DNA of 64,000 nucleotides from Rutstroemia sp. NJR-2017a BVV2. Lineage: Eukaryota > Ascomycota > Leotiomycetes > Helotiales > Rutstroemiaceae. This document shows, in pieces, positions 22,846-36,171 of the stretch. The stretch lies in assembly GCA_002946415.1 (NCBI GenBank), contig NJPS01000067.1, positions 868,001 through 932,000 of the forward strand. Reading direction: 5' to 3'. Made by a program: the position numbers and the translations under genes. Each line of letters begins with the position of its first letter. Position 1 is the stretch's first letter. The notes beneath the pieces are model-generated. The model had not been told where the DNA came from. It was given only the letters and a program-made list of their open reading frames with translations, and ran no database searches.

Positions 22846-25401
22846 ATGTCGACTCCACAAAGTAACATCCGCGTTTTCATACAATGGAAAGAGCAAACGG
22901 TTTTCGCGGGCGAAGATATAGAATGCCAGATTACATTCAAAAATGTTGCGACAACTCAGGCGTCCAAACCGTCTTTACATACGAGAAATTCCAATGGCTT
23001 TATGCAATCGGCGGAGAGACATAGGAAGGCTCCCTCGCAGGTCAAGAATTTGGCGCTGAGTCCTCGTTCTCAACTGGCAGATAGAAGCCATCGGTCGAGT
23101 TTGTCGTTGACGGTCCCGCCGGAATCGGTACATTCGAAACAGTCGGAGCCATGGCATCGTGGGCTGCCGTCGAGGCCGAGGGGTGGGGATGGTCACAAAG
23201 ATGGTCACAAACGATCGGTGTCTATTATATCAATGGGTGCAAGTGAGAGTGCGATGGACGAGACTGCTAGTCACGGAAGCCCGATGGAGAGGCCGGGAAG
23301 GAGTGGAAAAGGGCATGGCCGGTCGTCGAGTTTACAGATTGTTCCTAGAAGGAATGGAATCAATGGCGGGCCTATATCAGGTAAAATTTCTTGGTCTTTT
23401 AGCAATCAATCATCTCGTTAATTCATTCTAGCACCGTTGAGCTCCAGAATACCACCGCAACACTCCCCGCTCATGGATTCCGCGTTTCCTCCGAATCAAT
23501 CTGTGCCCAATACTCCACGACGGCAGAGTGCGGGACCAAGTACTCCTGTTCCAGGCTCATACTATGCAAGACGGAAGGATTCTGCCCAGCTTGCGCCGGC
23601 TTTCAAGTTTCCTGCTGTTTCCTCGCCTACGGTTGAACTTGAAGAAAATCCACACTTCGAAGCTGATCAAAGTAGCCACAAGCACCAAGAAAGCAACAAA
23701 GGGTTACTCTCTCCGCGTTCAAGAGATACTGCGTTGAGTAATTCAGATCATATAGCTCCAGCACCTATAGCAAGGATTCTTTCGCCCTCGAGTATGGGAG
23801 GAACGCCTCGAAGCAGCGGGGAGTTTTATTCCTTGAGCAATAATTCCACCGAGACCCTCGCCTCGGAATATCTACCACCACAGCAAGCTAGAATACCGCC
23901 ATATAGTGGTTATCACGTAAAGCGCTCGTCAAATCTGGCTCCTAACAACAATCACAAACCACCAGAAACTCTGATGATGGGGTATGCTCAAATCCATGGA
24001 TCCTTCACACTCGATCCGTCGTTAATCAGCCAGGCGCCATTCGAGGAGGTGAAGCGAAAAGGTATTGTAGGTGGCCATGGTGGCGGTGTTATAGGACTGG
24101 AGCCAAACAAGAGAGACAGCAGTCTTCTCCGGACCTTTGGTTGGGGAACTCTCGGGGAATCAATTGGCGGTCTGCTTGGTGGTGGTGAGCTCAGCACTAT
24201 GAAGGATATGCGGGGAATGGCTAATTCGAGGTCGATACCACTGTTATCAACGCCACAATCGATTTTGTTCGTGGACCTGAGACTTGCTCCTGGTGAGAGT
24301 AGAACTTACAAATACTCCTTTAAACTGCCGAGAGGCTTGCCTCCCACTCATCGAGGAAAAGCCATAAAGACTTCTTACAAATTAGTTATTGGAGTTCAAA
24401 GACCTGGCGGCGCTCGAGAGCAGCAAGTTCGCTCTGTGGAAATACCGTTCCGATTACTTGGGAGTGTCAATTCTTATGGTGAGCTGCTCGGTCACGACCT
24501 CATGCTACCGCACATACTCCTTCGAGATCAGGCTCGAATACAGACGATCAGTACGAAATCTAGCGAGAGTTTGAATACGTCGAAAAAGCTTTCTATCGAT
24601 GTATCCAAATCGCAGAAAGCGAAGGATTCGAATCTGGGCGATTTCCTTGCTTATGTTGATGAATTACTTGCACAGCCGCGAAGAAATTCTAGCTTTGGTC
24701 TACTATCACCTACTGAAACAATTGGCTCGAGGCGACATTCCATCGTTGAAGAGCCGACCACTGCTAAAGAGGCTATAGATATGGCTATCCTTCGCAGTAA
24801 CATGGCCGGAGAATCTCAACAAAGCGCAAACCGCTTCGAGATTGCTCGTAGCGGGAAGCGAGTCGCGGTTGTAATGCTCGCTCGTCCTGCATACCGTCTT
24901 GGTGAAACCATCACCGCAGCAATTGATTTCACCAACGCTGGTATCCCCTGTTACGCCGTCCACGCCGCACTTGAAACATCGGAAAAGGTAGATAACTCCA
25001 TCGCCCTTCGTTCCGAAGCTTCTATTTTCCGCGTCACGCGCCGCGTCCACGTCTCACACTCGGAATCCACACTTTTTGCTCGCCGCATTACTTTTTCCCC
25101 TACAATACCCATATCCGCGACGCCAGAATTCATCACAAGTGGTGTGAGTCTGGACTGGCGCATTCGTATTGAGTTTGTAACGCCCAGACTCTCGACAGTG
25201 GATGGGGAGATTGTCGACTTGGAACCGGAGTTATTGGAGGAATATACGAATGATGAGAGAGGGGTTGTCTTTGCGGCGGTGCAGGGCCTGGAATGTGAGA
25301 GTTTTGAGATTGCGGTGCCGATTCGCGTCTATGGCGCTGCGGTTAGTGGGGGAGATTTGGGCGGAAATGAGGAGGGTGAGGGGCCCGGGTGGGTCGTCTA
25401 G
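22846..25401 (+). CDS. rgp1: Rgp1-domain protein (Ypt6 GEF subunit type)
   Basis: Two exons, 22846-23380 and 23432-25401 (51-bp intron), 834 residues. Residues ~8-35 (IRVFIQWKEQTVFAGEDIEC) form the first strand region of the arrestin-like Rgp1 fold. A long Ser/Pro-rich disordered insert follows (~40-440), then FVDLRLAPGESRTYKYSF and YKLVIGVQRPGG, the conserved Rgp1 core, and a C-terminal beta region. Yeast Rgp1 with Ric1 is the exchange factor for the Golgi GTPase Ypt6, acting in endosome-to-Golgi traffic. The insert makes the protein longer than yeast Rgp1 (663 aa), which is usual for filamentous fungi. Function is inferred from the family. Confidence 0.85.
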
Positions 25402-26936
25402 TTTGAGGTGACCTAGAGAGATAGATGGGGGGGAATAGACTCGGGATGTGATGATACGATGCAGGTTGCGCTTTTGGTTGGGCTGTGCTGGGAGATATGT
25501 CCGTTCTGCATATGCTGTTTTACGACGACTTTTGGATGATATGATATGTGAAAGACGGGCGGGCAGGTGGGGAATGACATGGAATGACAGAACCCGACAG
25601 GTGAATGATTCAGGTGCTACCAACTTATCTCCATCCCATATCTGCTTGGCTCTGCATATACAGTACAATACAGTAATAGATATGATTACGCTGAGATGCG
25701 ATGTATAGTTTTTGAATATATTGAAAATGATTATATTACGCTATCGAACTGAGATTCGTATCAAGTTGAGTTTCAGGAGCTTGCCGATTGGTATTTTCCA
25801 GAAAGAATCAGTGGGCGTACGTTTCTCACAAACCGAAGCAGTAACGTAGCAACATGGAGAGCCAAAGAATGACTAGTTTCTCACATCACAAACAAGAGGG
25901 ATGTCGAACGAATCTGCTATATATAAAACACGCAGTCGAATTGAACATTTTAGAGGCCACTATCTTACATCTTCTGCCCGTCCACCTGTCCGCCAGCCCG
26001 TTCCAAATTCACCCATCCGGCTTTTTTAAAAGTCGCAGCCAAACAAAGGATTTTTGAATTATCTCCCTTGACCGACCACAAGGGTATCAGTCCAAGTCCA
26101 ACGCCACAGGGAGAAAACTGGTTGGAAACCAAAAGAAAATTGCAGGAATATCAGCCGGTCAAAGCAGTAAGGAAGACGCAGGCAGCAGTAGAAAGATCAA
26201 AATAACCAATCAAGAAAGCAGCAACGAAAGCATTAATACCTCAATACGATGACGCAGTGTTGAGTCTTCAAGGACCTCTGCCACGGCAATTTAAATGATA
26301 AGATGACCTTCGTAAATTTGCAGTCAAGCCGGTCGGAAAGAATGTATCGACTGAATCAAGTTGTCAAAGATCAATACGAAGTTGAACGATATCAGCAGCT
26401 TATTCCCTGGCGCTCGAAAGCTGTTCATCATAGTTATTCATATAATGAATGTTTTGACGAAGAAGATTCATGCATAGTCATGGGGCAGATCCGGTTCTCG
26501 TAAGCCCAAATATACGTTGTCAAGTAGAAGTTTCAGATCAATGCAAAGTACACAGAGACTAGACCATTGCATCTCATCAGCATCTACTAGCGGATTATGT
26601 TTTTGTCGAGTTCAACTTGGGTGATTTCTGAGCTCCAGTTGGTTTTTTTTTATTTTTTTTTTTTTGGTTTTGTGTGGTGGTTTATCCATAAAACAGGTTA
26701 GAATGCAGAATGTCCTGTAAGTCTTCTTGCGTGATCAAGTCATTGAAATAACAATACCACTGTCGGGCGAGGACTATAGCATTGATCTCGGTCATCGTCA
26801 TCATGTGCAGTACAAGCATATCATATCGATGAAAAATGAATCGAAAGTCAAGGTCTCAGCGTATGTTATGCAGGTCATGCGAGTCATGCAAGTCAAAGAT
26901 CGAGGCATCCTAGGGCGGGAAGTCACTGGTGTGAAG
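25402..26936. other. Convergent 3' spacer with a poly-T tract
   Basis: About 1.5 kb between the stops of rgp1 (+) and the KH gene (-). A T-rich tract of ~25 bases lies at 26643-26667. A short imperfect GTCATGC repeat lies near 26875-26895. Frames present are short and not family-like. Confidence 0.5.
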
Positions 26937-28763
26937 TTACGATGTTCCTGGTGGTTTGGAAGGATCACTCTGGCCTTGCGCACCTTGTGCGGCCATTGCC
27001 TGATACCAAAGTTGTGCATAGTTCGCATATCCACCATCTGATTCAGTTAGTCAAAGGTACTCTCAAGATTGATGACTAAGAACTTACAAGCTGCGTAAGG
27101 GTCTTCTGAGCTGCCTGGTGCTACTTGTTGTCCTTGAGGTTGAGCATATGATGGCTGCGCATAACCACGATTATCTCCATAATCATTTTGGGGGCCACGA
27201 TTACGCCCACCGCCACCACCGCCGCCGTTGTTCTTTTGTTGCTTGAAAGTATTAGTAAAATGAGTTAGGGAGTGGATAGTAACACATACAACGGCTTCAA
27301 CCTTATCCTCAATGGCTCGCTTTGCGGCCATGATAGCTTGTTGAGAACCAACAAGACCAATTTCACGTTCGACCTCACCAGGACCGGACGATTGTGTGAC
27401 GTTTATTTTGCACCCCGTAGTGTTTTGCATCTCCTTAATCGTTTCTCCACCTTTACCGATGATCATACCTACTGCTTCTGAGGGCACAAAGATAGAATCG
27501 TTAATCTTGTCTCCACCATTACCGCCGCCACCATAACCTCCCCCATAACCTGGATCGCGACCCGCATCTCTCTGTACAGGCGCACGCTCTTTGGGTGCAC
27601 TTTTGCTGTCGCTCTCCACGATTTCCATGATCAAATCCTTGGCACGGGCGGCAGCCTCCCTGGAACCAATGAGATTAACAGGTCTGAGTCCATTAACACT
27701 CTTTTGTTCTCCCACGATGTTCACATGACAACCACTTCGTTCTTGAAGATCTCTAATAGTCTCACCACCGCGACCGATAATAAGGCCAACAGTCCTATCT
27801 GGCACCATGATTTGCATGCTATCTTCGCCATCCCTCAAAGCCGGCTGATGCGAAGATGCTCGATTGGCGGGCTGAGCATCTCTGCTGGCGCGTTCTGGAG
27901 GAGGACGTCCAGTGCCGCCCAAGCCACTGTCGTCAATGATGCGTGTAATTTCAGCCTTAGCTTCGGCTCTTTGCGCTCGTGGACCAGTAATTTTGCATGT
28001 TCGATATGGACCGTTCTCATCAGGACCGGTGATGAACTGCACTCTACAACCTGTCTCTGACTCCACTCTTCTCAAGTTTTCTCCTTGTCTTCCAATGATC
28101 AATCCTACCAGATTGGATTCTATGGAGATCGATTCTACATTATCATCTCCGCCTCGCGCTGGAGATCGCTCGCGAGCATAGCCACCTGCTCCACCTTGAG
28201 GAGGTGAGAAAGTTCCTGGCGGTCCCCTGCCTCGCAACCCAGGGGAAAATGACCGCTCGCGATAATCTCTTCCAGGCGGGCCACCTCTTCGCTCATCCCT
28301 GTATGGATTGAAGTTGTCGCGAAAAGCTTCTCGGCGTGGCTGGGGAGATCTTGATCGCGATCGCGGGCTGTAAGGTCTGCCGGTGCCCATTCGAGGATCG
28401 GGCCCTCCATAAGAAGGAACTCTATCGTATGAAACGCCCTTTTCAGCAGCAATTGCTTTTGCTTTCGCGATGGCATCCGCGATGCTGACAGTTCCAGAGT
28501 TTACCGGCTTGATCGCGCTGAGATCGACGCTTCCTGAGTTCGTGGGCGGTGGTAGGGCGTATCCGCTCGGGGCTCCATAAAGATTCTGTTGTGGTTGAGG
28601 TGGTGGCTGCTGGTATGCAGGCTGCGGATTTTGAGGTGGAGTGGCAGTAGGGCGCTGCTGCGCCGCTGGATATTGTTATTAACACGAAAGAGTCAAAAGC
28701 GTTCGAAACCTGCTCACCTAAAGCCGCAAGAATAGACGTGATACTTGGTTGGGGATCGGCCAT
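26937..28763 (-). CDS. Three-KH-domain RNA-binding protein
   Basis: Four exons on the - strand: 28763-28718, 28665-27290, 27241-27088 and 27037-26937, 558 residues. It begins MADPQPSITSILAALAAQQR, then a Pro/Gln-rich stretch and an RS/RGG-rich region (~107-185). Three KH domains follow with intact GxxG loops: LIIGRQGENLRR (~residue 200), LIIGRGGETIRD (~305) and MIIGKGGETIKE (~410). The tail is Gly/Gln-rich and ends YAAYGGYANYAQLWYQAMA, resembling the repeated tyrosine-rich C-terminal motif of FUBP/KSRP proteins. It should bind single-stranded RNA or DNA; by family the role is in splicing, mRNA stability or transcription, and the target is unknown. The exon 2-3 intron (48 bp) ends in AAG. The last exon is only 101 nt and is easily missed. 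Confidence 0.9.
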
Positions 28764-29722
28764 TTTCGCGTTCAGAGAACAAGGTGAAGCTGGCAAAGAG
28801 GGAGGAACCAGCTCGTTAATGCGTCGTTAGGAAGAGCGTATATTTCAAAGATGAATATTAGTCCGTGAATACAATCAGAGTGATCGGTAGGATTTCTGAA
28901 AGAATCCTAAAAGTTGATTCTTAGTTAGTTATTCTTTTAACAAATTGCTGCGATGCGTTTGTCGATAAAATTAATGTGAATAAAGAAAGCACGCTAGCCC
29001 GTATTTGAACTAGCCTTAATACCTCCAACATCACCTCAGAACATACAGCCATGGCAGTCTGGGAATTGACCTACTTTGTCTCCGTCGTGATGAGACTGGG
29101 GTCCTCTGATCATCAAGATATTTTGCTGGTGAGTGAGTTATAACTTGGTGTGTTTTGTTCATAAGCGTTCAAGCATCTGGAAAACTGCCTGGCTATTCCG
29201 TAACTGTGTATCTACAGCATCTCCGCACTGTTCAACGGTCCATCTCTGAGGACCTCCATCCAGTACACAGGTTTCCCTGGAAGAAACACCAGTCTTGTTT
29301 TCGTCTCATACAGCAGATATGGATCACAGATACAGTCTTGTCCCACCATTCATGTGTTGTATCTGCTTGCTATGTACAAGTCAACCACCAGGTCCACCAC
29401 CCATCGCCCCCGTCTTCCATACCTTGAAGGGGACCCAAAATTTTATTCTTATGCGTGTTGCGCCTGGACATCAAAGACGTTCTTGATGTCTAGCCGGAGT
29501 CTGGCCTTCATCTCTCATGTTATCATGTGCATTTAGATATTCCTAGACATGTCGCGCGGGCAGGTTGTGGTGAATGTAAATTCATTTCTCAGTTCAACAT
29601 CTCCACCAAGGAGCAGGCAGAAGCTCAAAGTTATCCTTTACAGTACCTGAATCGTACTAAAGAGAGTATCGCCGGCTAGTGGTTGGGATACGCCATCTGA
29701 ACTCGAGATACTCAACACACCA
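28764..29722. other. Gene-free spacer
   Basis: About 960 bp upstream of the KH gene, ending at the second MITE. The open frames are short and not recognisable. Nothing else supported. Confidence 0.4.
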
Positions 29723-29735
29723 CCATGGGGGTGTA

Positions 29736-29881
29736 CTAACTACCCGACCAACTTCTGATTGTTTAAGTAATATTTGAACATTACGAACTAATATATACCT
29801 AAGTACAATTATATATCTGATTGTTTAAATAAAATTTGGATATTAAGAATATCAAAGTTTTGAAGTTGGTCGGATAGTTAG
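29736..29881. mobile_element. MITE-like inverted-repeat element, copy 2
   Basis: A 146-bp element begins CTAACTACCCGACCAACTTC and ends with its imperfect inverse (29862-29881). TA lies directly outside both ends (29734-29735 and 29882-29883), consistent with TA target choice of Tc1/mariner-type elements. It is the reverse complement of copy 1 at 1-147 with only scattered substitutions. An additional imperfect inverted repeat may extend ~14 bp outward on each side (CCATGGGGGTGTA left, TATATCCTCTGG right). It sits in the spacer ~160 bp before the MYND-like gene and could affect its promoter. Confidence 0.85.
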
Positions 29882-30038
29882 TATATCCTCTGGTATACTA
29901 ATAGTGAATATTACTTTACTCCTCATATGGCAGGAAGGTGCGGCTAGAAATTGCTACCTCACTTTTCGTTCCTCCCTCTTTTTTCTCTCTCCTCAGCTTA
30001 ATGTCTTTTTCGTCACATTTTTCACCGGCCTTTCTCAT

Positions 30039-33000
30039 ATGACGGACCTACCTACGACAACAGATGAATTTTTGATCGATCTGAATATGGAGGTAAGAAC
30101 ATCCATTTTCCATACATCTAACCCGACTTGCGATAAGGGCGAGTCAGCAAAATAGAATTGCAGCAGTCAAAAATCCGATACAGCCATTTCACGCAGTAGT
30201 TTTAATCGTCCTTCAAGCTGGCTGACAATATATCTAGCCGTCAAGCGCAGCAACGGCGAACATGGGGACAGCTCAATGTTCAAGTCCAAATCAAACAACA
30301 TCTTCAGATTTACGCAACCTTTGGAATATCCCTTATATTTCTCCAGGAGACGCTCATCAGACTGGCACGCACACTTCTTCGATCGACGACGAGGCTCACA
30401 GTAACGAATTAGTGTCCTCGATCGCGTATAATGATAGAGATCCTAGATATATTCCTGCTTTTCTCAACCTCCTAAACGTCAACTCGCCTTACGGGCGTCG
30501 CTCCGCGACAGACTTGCTTCCATACGGGATTGAAAGAGACACAATATTTCTCCATACTGTCCGTCCTTCGGGTCCAGCTCCTCTCCCCGAAGAGCATGGC
30601 CTTTTTTCTTACTATATGGCAAAAGATTTCCCATCAGAAATGGGATCTGAAAACGGAAGCAATCTGTCTCGCCCTTTTGTAAGTACAATCTTCATCGATG
30701 GGGTGCAAAAATCCACGGTTTCATTTGCTTGCTTCTGGATAACACAATCGTGCTAAGTATATCACAGGGGTTTCATACAGGCGTTTGGTCCAGAGCATTG
30801 CGACTCCAGCAGAAAGTTGCCAAATGCAGATATCTCATGAAAACTAACTCGAAAGAAGGTTTATGCGCAAGCTGGTATGGTATTCACAATCGCCTAGTAG
30901 CACAAAATCATTCATGGAATAGGCTCAATCGTGAGTAACTACAACCCAATTCAAGAAAGTACTGCTAACAGTGTAAAGCCTACTTGAATCCCGCTTGGGA
31001 CGGCGTTTATAATCATTACGAATTCGATGCGTTGGCTGCGGATTTTTTCAATGGCAGAGAAGTACTTGATCCGGGTCACTATGCCAGTCTTGGAGACACC
31101 AACGGGAAGTTTGAAAACAATTCAGACAATGCGAGTGGTGGTCGTACTCTGCAGACAGGTCTCGCATCCGGGTCTCATTTTAGTACCCCCACTATCTTAC
31201 CACCAACGATTTGCGATAAAACTAATCCCTCAGCTAAAGATCCTGCCGGAAAGACTTATATCATTGAACAACGCGATCGCGAACAATGGCAGGCTCAGAG
31301 GCAAGCTTACCTGTATTCGGATCCCAAAGATGAGGCAGTTGTAGCAATGGTCAACATATTCCTAATCGATTGCACACAATCAAACGAGATCGAAGAGGCA
31401 ATTCTTGACGTTGAGAGGAGAAAAGGCATCGGCAAGTCCATTGCAACTATCGCTAGACTTCATGAGGTAGATTTCCGTCGCAATGCCAAATTTTGGTCGC
31501 TTAACAGCAAACTAGCGAAGTTGGAAGACGTCAAGAGGAGATCGAAGGAGTCAACAGAACGCCGTCGTGGCCAATCTCGCCTGGATGAAATCCTTAACGT
31601 CTTGGACATCAATTCTTTGGAGGGCGATTCTTGGACTGTGTGTCATGTGCGAACATACTCACCAGAACCAGTTTGTGGCAAGTCCCCCAAGCGAAAGACC
31701 ATTGGAGAAGGCTCAATCGTCGAGATTGCTTCAGACACCCAACGACAGGCGTCAACTACCAATCAAGCTAACGTTATTTGGGGGCCTTCTTTGCTGTTGC
31801 CGAGTTCGGACCTGGCAATCAGCAAGCAACCAGAGCAGGAGGATGACCGACGACTGGCATCGAGCCGTGTTACAAAAGTGTCACGCGTAGACAAGAAGAC
31901 TAAGGTCGGAAAGAAAAGGTTTCCTAGGAAAAGAGTTGCTACAGCGGAAGCAAAGGCATGCGACTCCGGGAGTGATGACACAGAAAAGGACATGCCGAAG
32001 ACCCCAGGGAGCCAAAACCCGAAATCAGGCGTAACCATGCTTGATAGAACCGTTTCAATTGCCTCAGATCCTCTCAATTATGATTTCACTGACTCAATTA
32101 ACCCTGTTGTTAATGACGATACTACTTGGGAAGTTGTGAGGCCGAAGTCGTTGTACAAAACGAAAGCTTCTTCAACAAACCTGAAGCAACAATTCGCTCC
32201 TAATAAAATTCACGTAAGTTTGCTATTTCCCTTCACCTAAATATACGGTGGTCTCTCTAACTCTCATCTAGAAGAACACCACGCCAAATTCGCTCAATGT
32301 ACAACAACGGTTGAGGGATCTCAAACTTAATAAATCACAGCAATTGAGCAGTCTGCAGCCAAGATCAAAAGCTCATGCCATGATGCCAAAATCGGAAAAT
32401 CGGAACATCAGGTCAATACAAGTGCAGAGATCAGTAATGTCGCAAAGCTGTGGTACCAAGGTTCAGACTCCGGAACAATTTCATGTTGGGAGCCTGAATG
32501 ACTTTCCTGCCATGCCCATCCCTTCCAATGAAATCGACCTAAAAGCCAAAATGCAGAAGGGAAATGCAACAGTGCCAGCTCTACCCAAGCTCGCTGCAGT
32601 GAAGGACCAAAATAAGTCCAGTGCAAAAGACCATGATAAACTGTTGGTAAATGTCACACCTGGAACACCGTCCGGATTAGATGGAACCATCCCTCCACAA
32701 AACTTTGACCTCTCGCTAAGACTTCGGGCCTCGACACAGACTGGTACCGGTAGAGACTCACAAAAAACAGACAAGGGCAGAACACGACCTAGTCGGCGCA
32801 CTGGGAAATCAACGACAGAAGAGACTCTTGATGAGCCGGTATTGGTAAATACATTGGATAATGGAGTAACTACTTCAGCACATATCACTGATTGCGAATA
32901 TGCCAGCCAAAGCCCGAGTCCATCAATGTCTGTAAATTGTAACAACAATCAGCCCTTGGTCAATCTGAGCGAGGCACGCGCGCAAGGCCAATCTAAAACT

Positions 33001-34638
33001 ACAGAGCAAAAGCAATATGACGGGCCGGACTTGAAGGAAATATCTCACCTGGTCGTTCTACCAGCTCCGTCGCAAACCCAGACACTGTCGGTTTCTTCCA
33101 ATGATGAGAAGATTCTGATCGACTTGCCAATCTCTCAAAATGGACGATACCGAAGTGTGTCTACCACGGAGAGATACTTTGATCCATCAACGGCGCTATC
33201 CGAAGAACAATATTCTGAGACAGCATCGATTGTGGCAAGTCCGTTTGTTGAGAGCGCCAAATCAGCTCCAGTCACCCGCCGCGAAGGGGAATATACAAGC
33301 AAGATTCCTGGCTTGAGCTATGATCATCTTCAGATTGCCCGTTTCAACTCAGCAGATACTACGGTTTTCAAGGCCAAGCAAACGATACTCTTGGAAACTA
33401 CCGCTCGATATGATTGTCAATTCACAAATTCGCCCCTATTTACCGAGATGGGTTCGAACAATGATGATGAGCAATCTGCTCATCTTGGGATGAAAGCCTT
33501 TGATGCAAGTGCCTACCCACTCATGCCAATCGACAGTTCACCGCCTGCCTCAGTTCAACCAGTTTTCATCAATGCAAGCCCAGTGACTTCTCATGACCCA
33601 CTATCTCACTTACCAGGGGCGCAATCATCCGCAGCTCAGCCTTCGACAACCCCCAAAGCTAATACTCGTGCAATTGCTAGACTTTCAGATCTCTCAGACA
33701 TGACAACTGCCAATGCAGAACAAAATGTGATGGCTTTTTCCAATGGCTGGAGCCATCAGGACATTACAAGTGCTACAGTTCTCAATCCGAGTATGAATGC
33801 GCATCTTCAACCCGGTTGCCTACAAGTTGAGTTCAACTGTAGCCACTGCACCTATCGTTGTTACGGGACTGCACGGATCCCCATTGTTCTTTGTCATGGC
33901 TGCGGGGTTGGTAGCAATATTAGATACTGCTCGGTTGCTTGTTTGCTTGCGGACAGTCTGGCTCATTCCAGTATTTGTATGCAGCATCCAGACGTTCTAA
34001 GGTCAATTGTCCCACCGTGTCCAGAACAATATCTCTATCTTTTGGATCCCATCATATCTTTGAACGGCGGCTTCAATTCACCGGAATATTTCAGACAACG
34101 AGGGTTCGCAATGTATTGCCGCAGCGGACAATTTCCACAGCTCTTGAGAGCATGGGCCCGGAAGAATAGCCTGGTGCGAACTATTGATGGCCATGACTTG
34201 GGTGAATCATTGAACAAGACGGGACACTACTTCATCTTCAAATCGAGAGCAACAGGGGATGGTTATCGTTGGAACCCTGATAGTACTGTGCTCTGTACCA
34301 TTAAGTTTACCAAAAGTGATGTCATGAGACAAGTATTTACTCGATGTATTAATGCCTGTTTCATAGGTTGCGAGCTGGCTATCAAGGAGTTCCTCTTCCG
34401 ATTAATCCGCAACTGCATCTCTGATGAAGATTCTTTTGACTGCTATCCCCATAGTGAGGAACGCACAGTTGTTCTGGCAGAATTCCACCACCAATTCCGC
34501 CGTGAATTCAACTTCGATGCCGACATGCAGGTCAATCCATCAGATAGCTTTGAGTTCGGGATTGAATGGCCAGTTACTGAGGCTTTACTTGACGATCTTG
34601 AGATGAACCACCCAATGCTACAACGGTGGAAATCCTAA
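30039..34638 (+). CDS. Very long protein with MYND-like zinc finger, function unknown
   Basis: Five exons in phase: 30039-30092, 30238-30678, 30768-30930, 30979-32213 and 32272-34638, 1,419 residues. Most of the chain (~200-1140) is Ser/Thr/Gln/Pro-rich and probably disordered, with basic patches such as KKTKVGKKRFPRKR (~450) that could act as nuclear signals. At ~1150-1195 the spacing CSHC, CHGC, RYCSVAC, H-x3-C matches a MYND zinc finger (C-x2-C, C-x2-C, YC-x3-C, H-x3-C). The finger is followed by a ~200-residue folded-looking end (QFPQLLRAWARKNSLV, YHFIFKSR-like region). MYND fingers bind proline-rich partners, but nothing else identifies a role. The intron before exon 4 ends in AAG. Early exons are the less certain part. 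I do not recognise the overall family. Confidence 0.7.
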
Positions 34639-35246
34639 CAAGGTCGTTTTGTCACACGAATGCTACTCGCACACCAAGGCAACAAAATATGACACCCGAG
34701 AAAATGCGACTCGAAAAAGGCACTACCAACCAGATTACCACTACTATCTACCTTCTCAAGTCTGGTAATATAAGCGTGTAGTAGATTACAAAGTAGCAAA
34801 TGAACTCTTTAAAACCCAAACACTCTGCATCCTTTGATACTTGTTGATAGACTAACTTTGCACTGTCTCTATTCTTATTGAACCAAATTTGTAGACCACT
34901 CTTTAACGTAAACAGCGCTTGTCTCAACTACTCAAAGGTAGTTGTAGTAAGTTATAGTGTACAGAGAAGTTGCTGCCTAATGCCCGACTTGACCATCAAC
35001 GGCGATGAGGGATGTGTGACGAAGAACAACCGGGAAGACGCCACCCAGACGATCTCGTGCTTCGGCCCAAAAAAGAATTTATACGGACGAACAAAAAGTT
35101 GTAGTCATAATTTTGCCGAGATACACCGCCCTATCCACACCAAAATCAATAGAAATTTTTTGGATAGCATCATCTATCTCACCTAAAATTTTGGCCTTCT
35201 CATACATTTCTTTCCATCCCAGCCATCGATTACACGCCGCAACACC
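34639..35246. other. Spacer and mge1 promoter
   Basis: About 610 bp between tandem genes. No gene, RNA or strong repeat was seen. Confidence 0.45.
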
Positions 35247-36171
35247 ATGATTCAAAGAACACTCCTCCGCCAATCTCCCCGAGTCTTGAGCTCTTCCCTT
35301 CGCACATCAGCTTCGAGACAAGCGACACGGTCGCAATTCCGCAGCAATACCCCGCTAATTGCGCAAGCTACATTGAGGCAATTCCAAGGCAGAAGGTGGT
35401 ATGCTACAGAGCCCGAGGCGAAGAAGGATGAGACAGAGGCAGAAAAGAAGGAGGGAGAGGAAAAGTCGAATACGAAGCAGGAGGTAGAAGATCCAGTGAA
35501 AAAGGAACTAGAGGCAAAAAATAGAGAAATTATTGATCTGAAGGTTTGCTTCCCTGCTCTCTTGTCTCTGCTCTTTCATCACCGCGGGGTCTTTCATAGT
35601 TCTGCCAGCTCAATGTAATTTTACTATTCTGGTAATTGCAGAGCTGGAAAGTAGATTGCCGGATTATAGAGAGTTTAAACGGTCCTAAGAGCGTTTAACT
35701 AACCGTACGTCACAGGATAAACTCCTTCGTTCTATGGCCGAGTTCCGCAACCTACAAGAGCGCACCAAGCGTGAGATGCAAGCTGCTAGAGACTTCGCCA
35801 TTCAAAAGTTCGCTAAAGATCTTGTCGACAGCGTCGACAATCTCGATCGAGCCCTCACTACTGTCCCCGCCGAGAAACTCAATACCCCCCCGGAACAGCA
35901 GACTGAGCACCAGCGAGACCTGATTTCGTTATACGATGGGTTGAAGATGACTGATAATATCCTGATGTCGACGCTAAAGAAGCATGGTCTGGAAAGGTTC
36001 GATCCTTCAGTTGAGTCTGAGAAGTTCAATCCCAATGAACATGAAGCTACATTCATGACCCCCATGGAAGGCAAGGAGAATGGCACGGTCTTCCACACAC
36101 AACAGAAGGGGTTCAAGCTGAACGGCAGAGTTTTGAGAGCGGCCAAGGTTGGCGTCGTCAATAACCCTTGA
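35247..36171 (+). CDS. mge1: Mitochondrial GrpE homologue (Hsp70 nucleotide-exchange factor)
   Basis: Two exons, 35247-35543 and 35716-36171, 250 residues. MIQRTLLRQSPRVLSSSLRT is an Arg/Ser-rich presequence. A charged Lys/Glu-rich linker (~52-85) follows, then the long GrpE coiled coil (KNREIIDLKDKLLRSMAEFR) and the conserved core TKREMQAARDFAIQKFAKDL and FDPSVESEKFNPNEHEA. The end RVLRAAKVGVVNNP is the GrpE signature. Mge1 releases ADP from matrix Hsp70 (Ssc1) during protein import and folding. Length is a little above yeast Mge1 (228 aa) because of the linker. The 172-bp intron falls in the coiled coil. Confidence 0.95.

Noticed and set aside
24951..25668. - strand frames opposite the end of rgp1
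   Set aside because: They are shadows of the well-supported + strand exon.
29035..29110. Possible tRNA-like stretch near the KH gene promoter
   Set aside because: I could not build acceptor, D, anticodon and T stems with the usual conserved bases.
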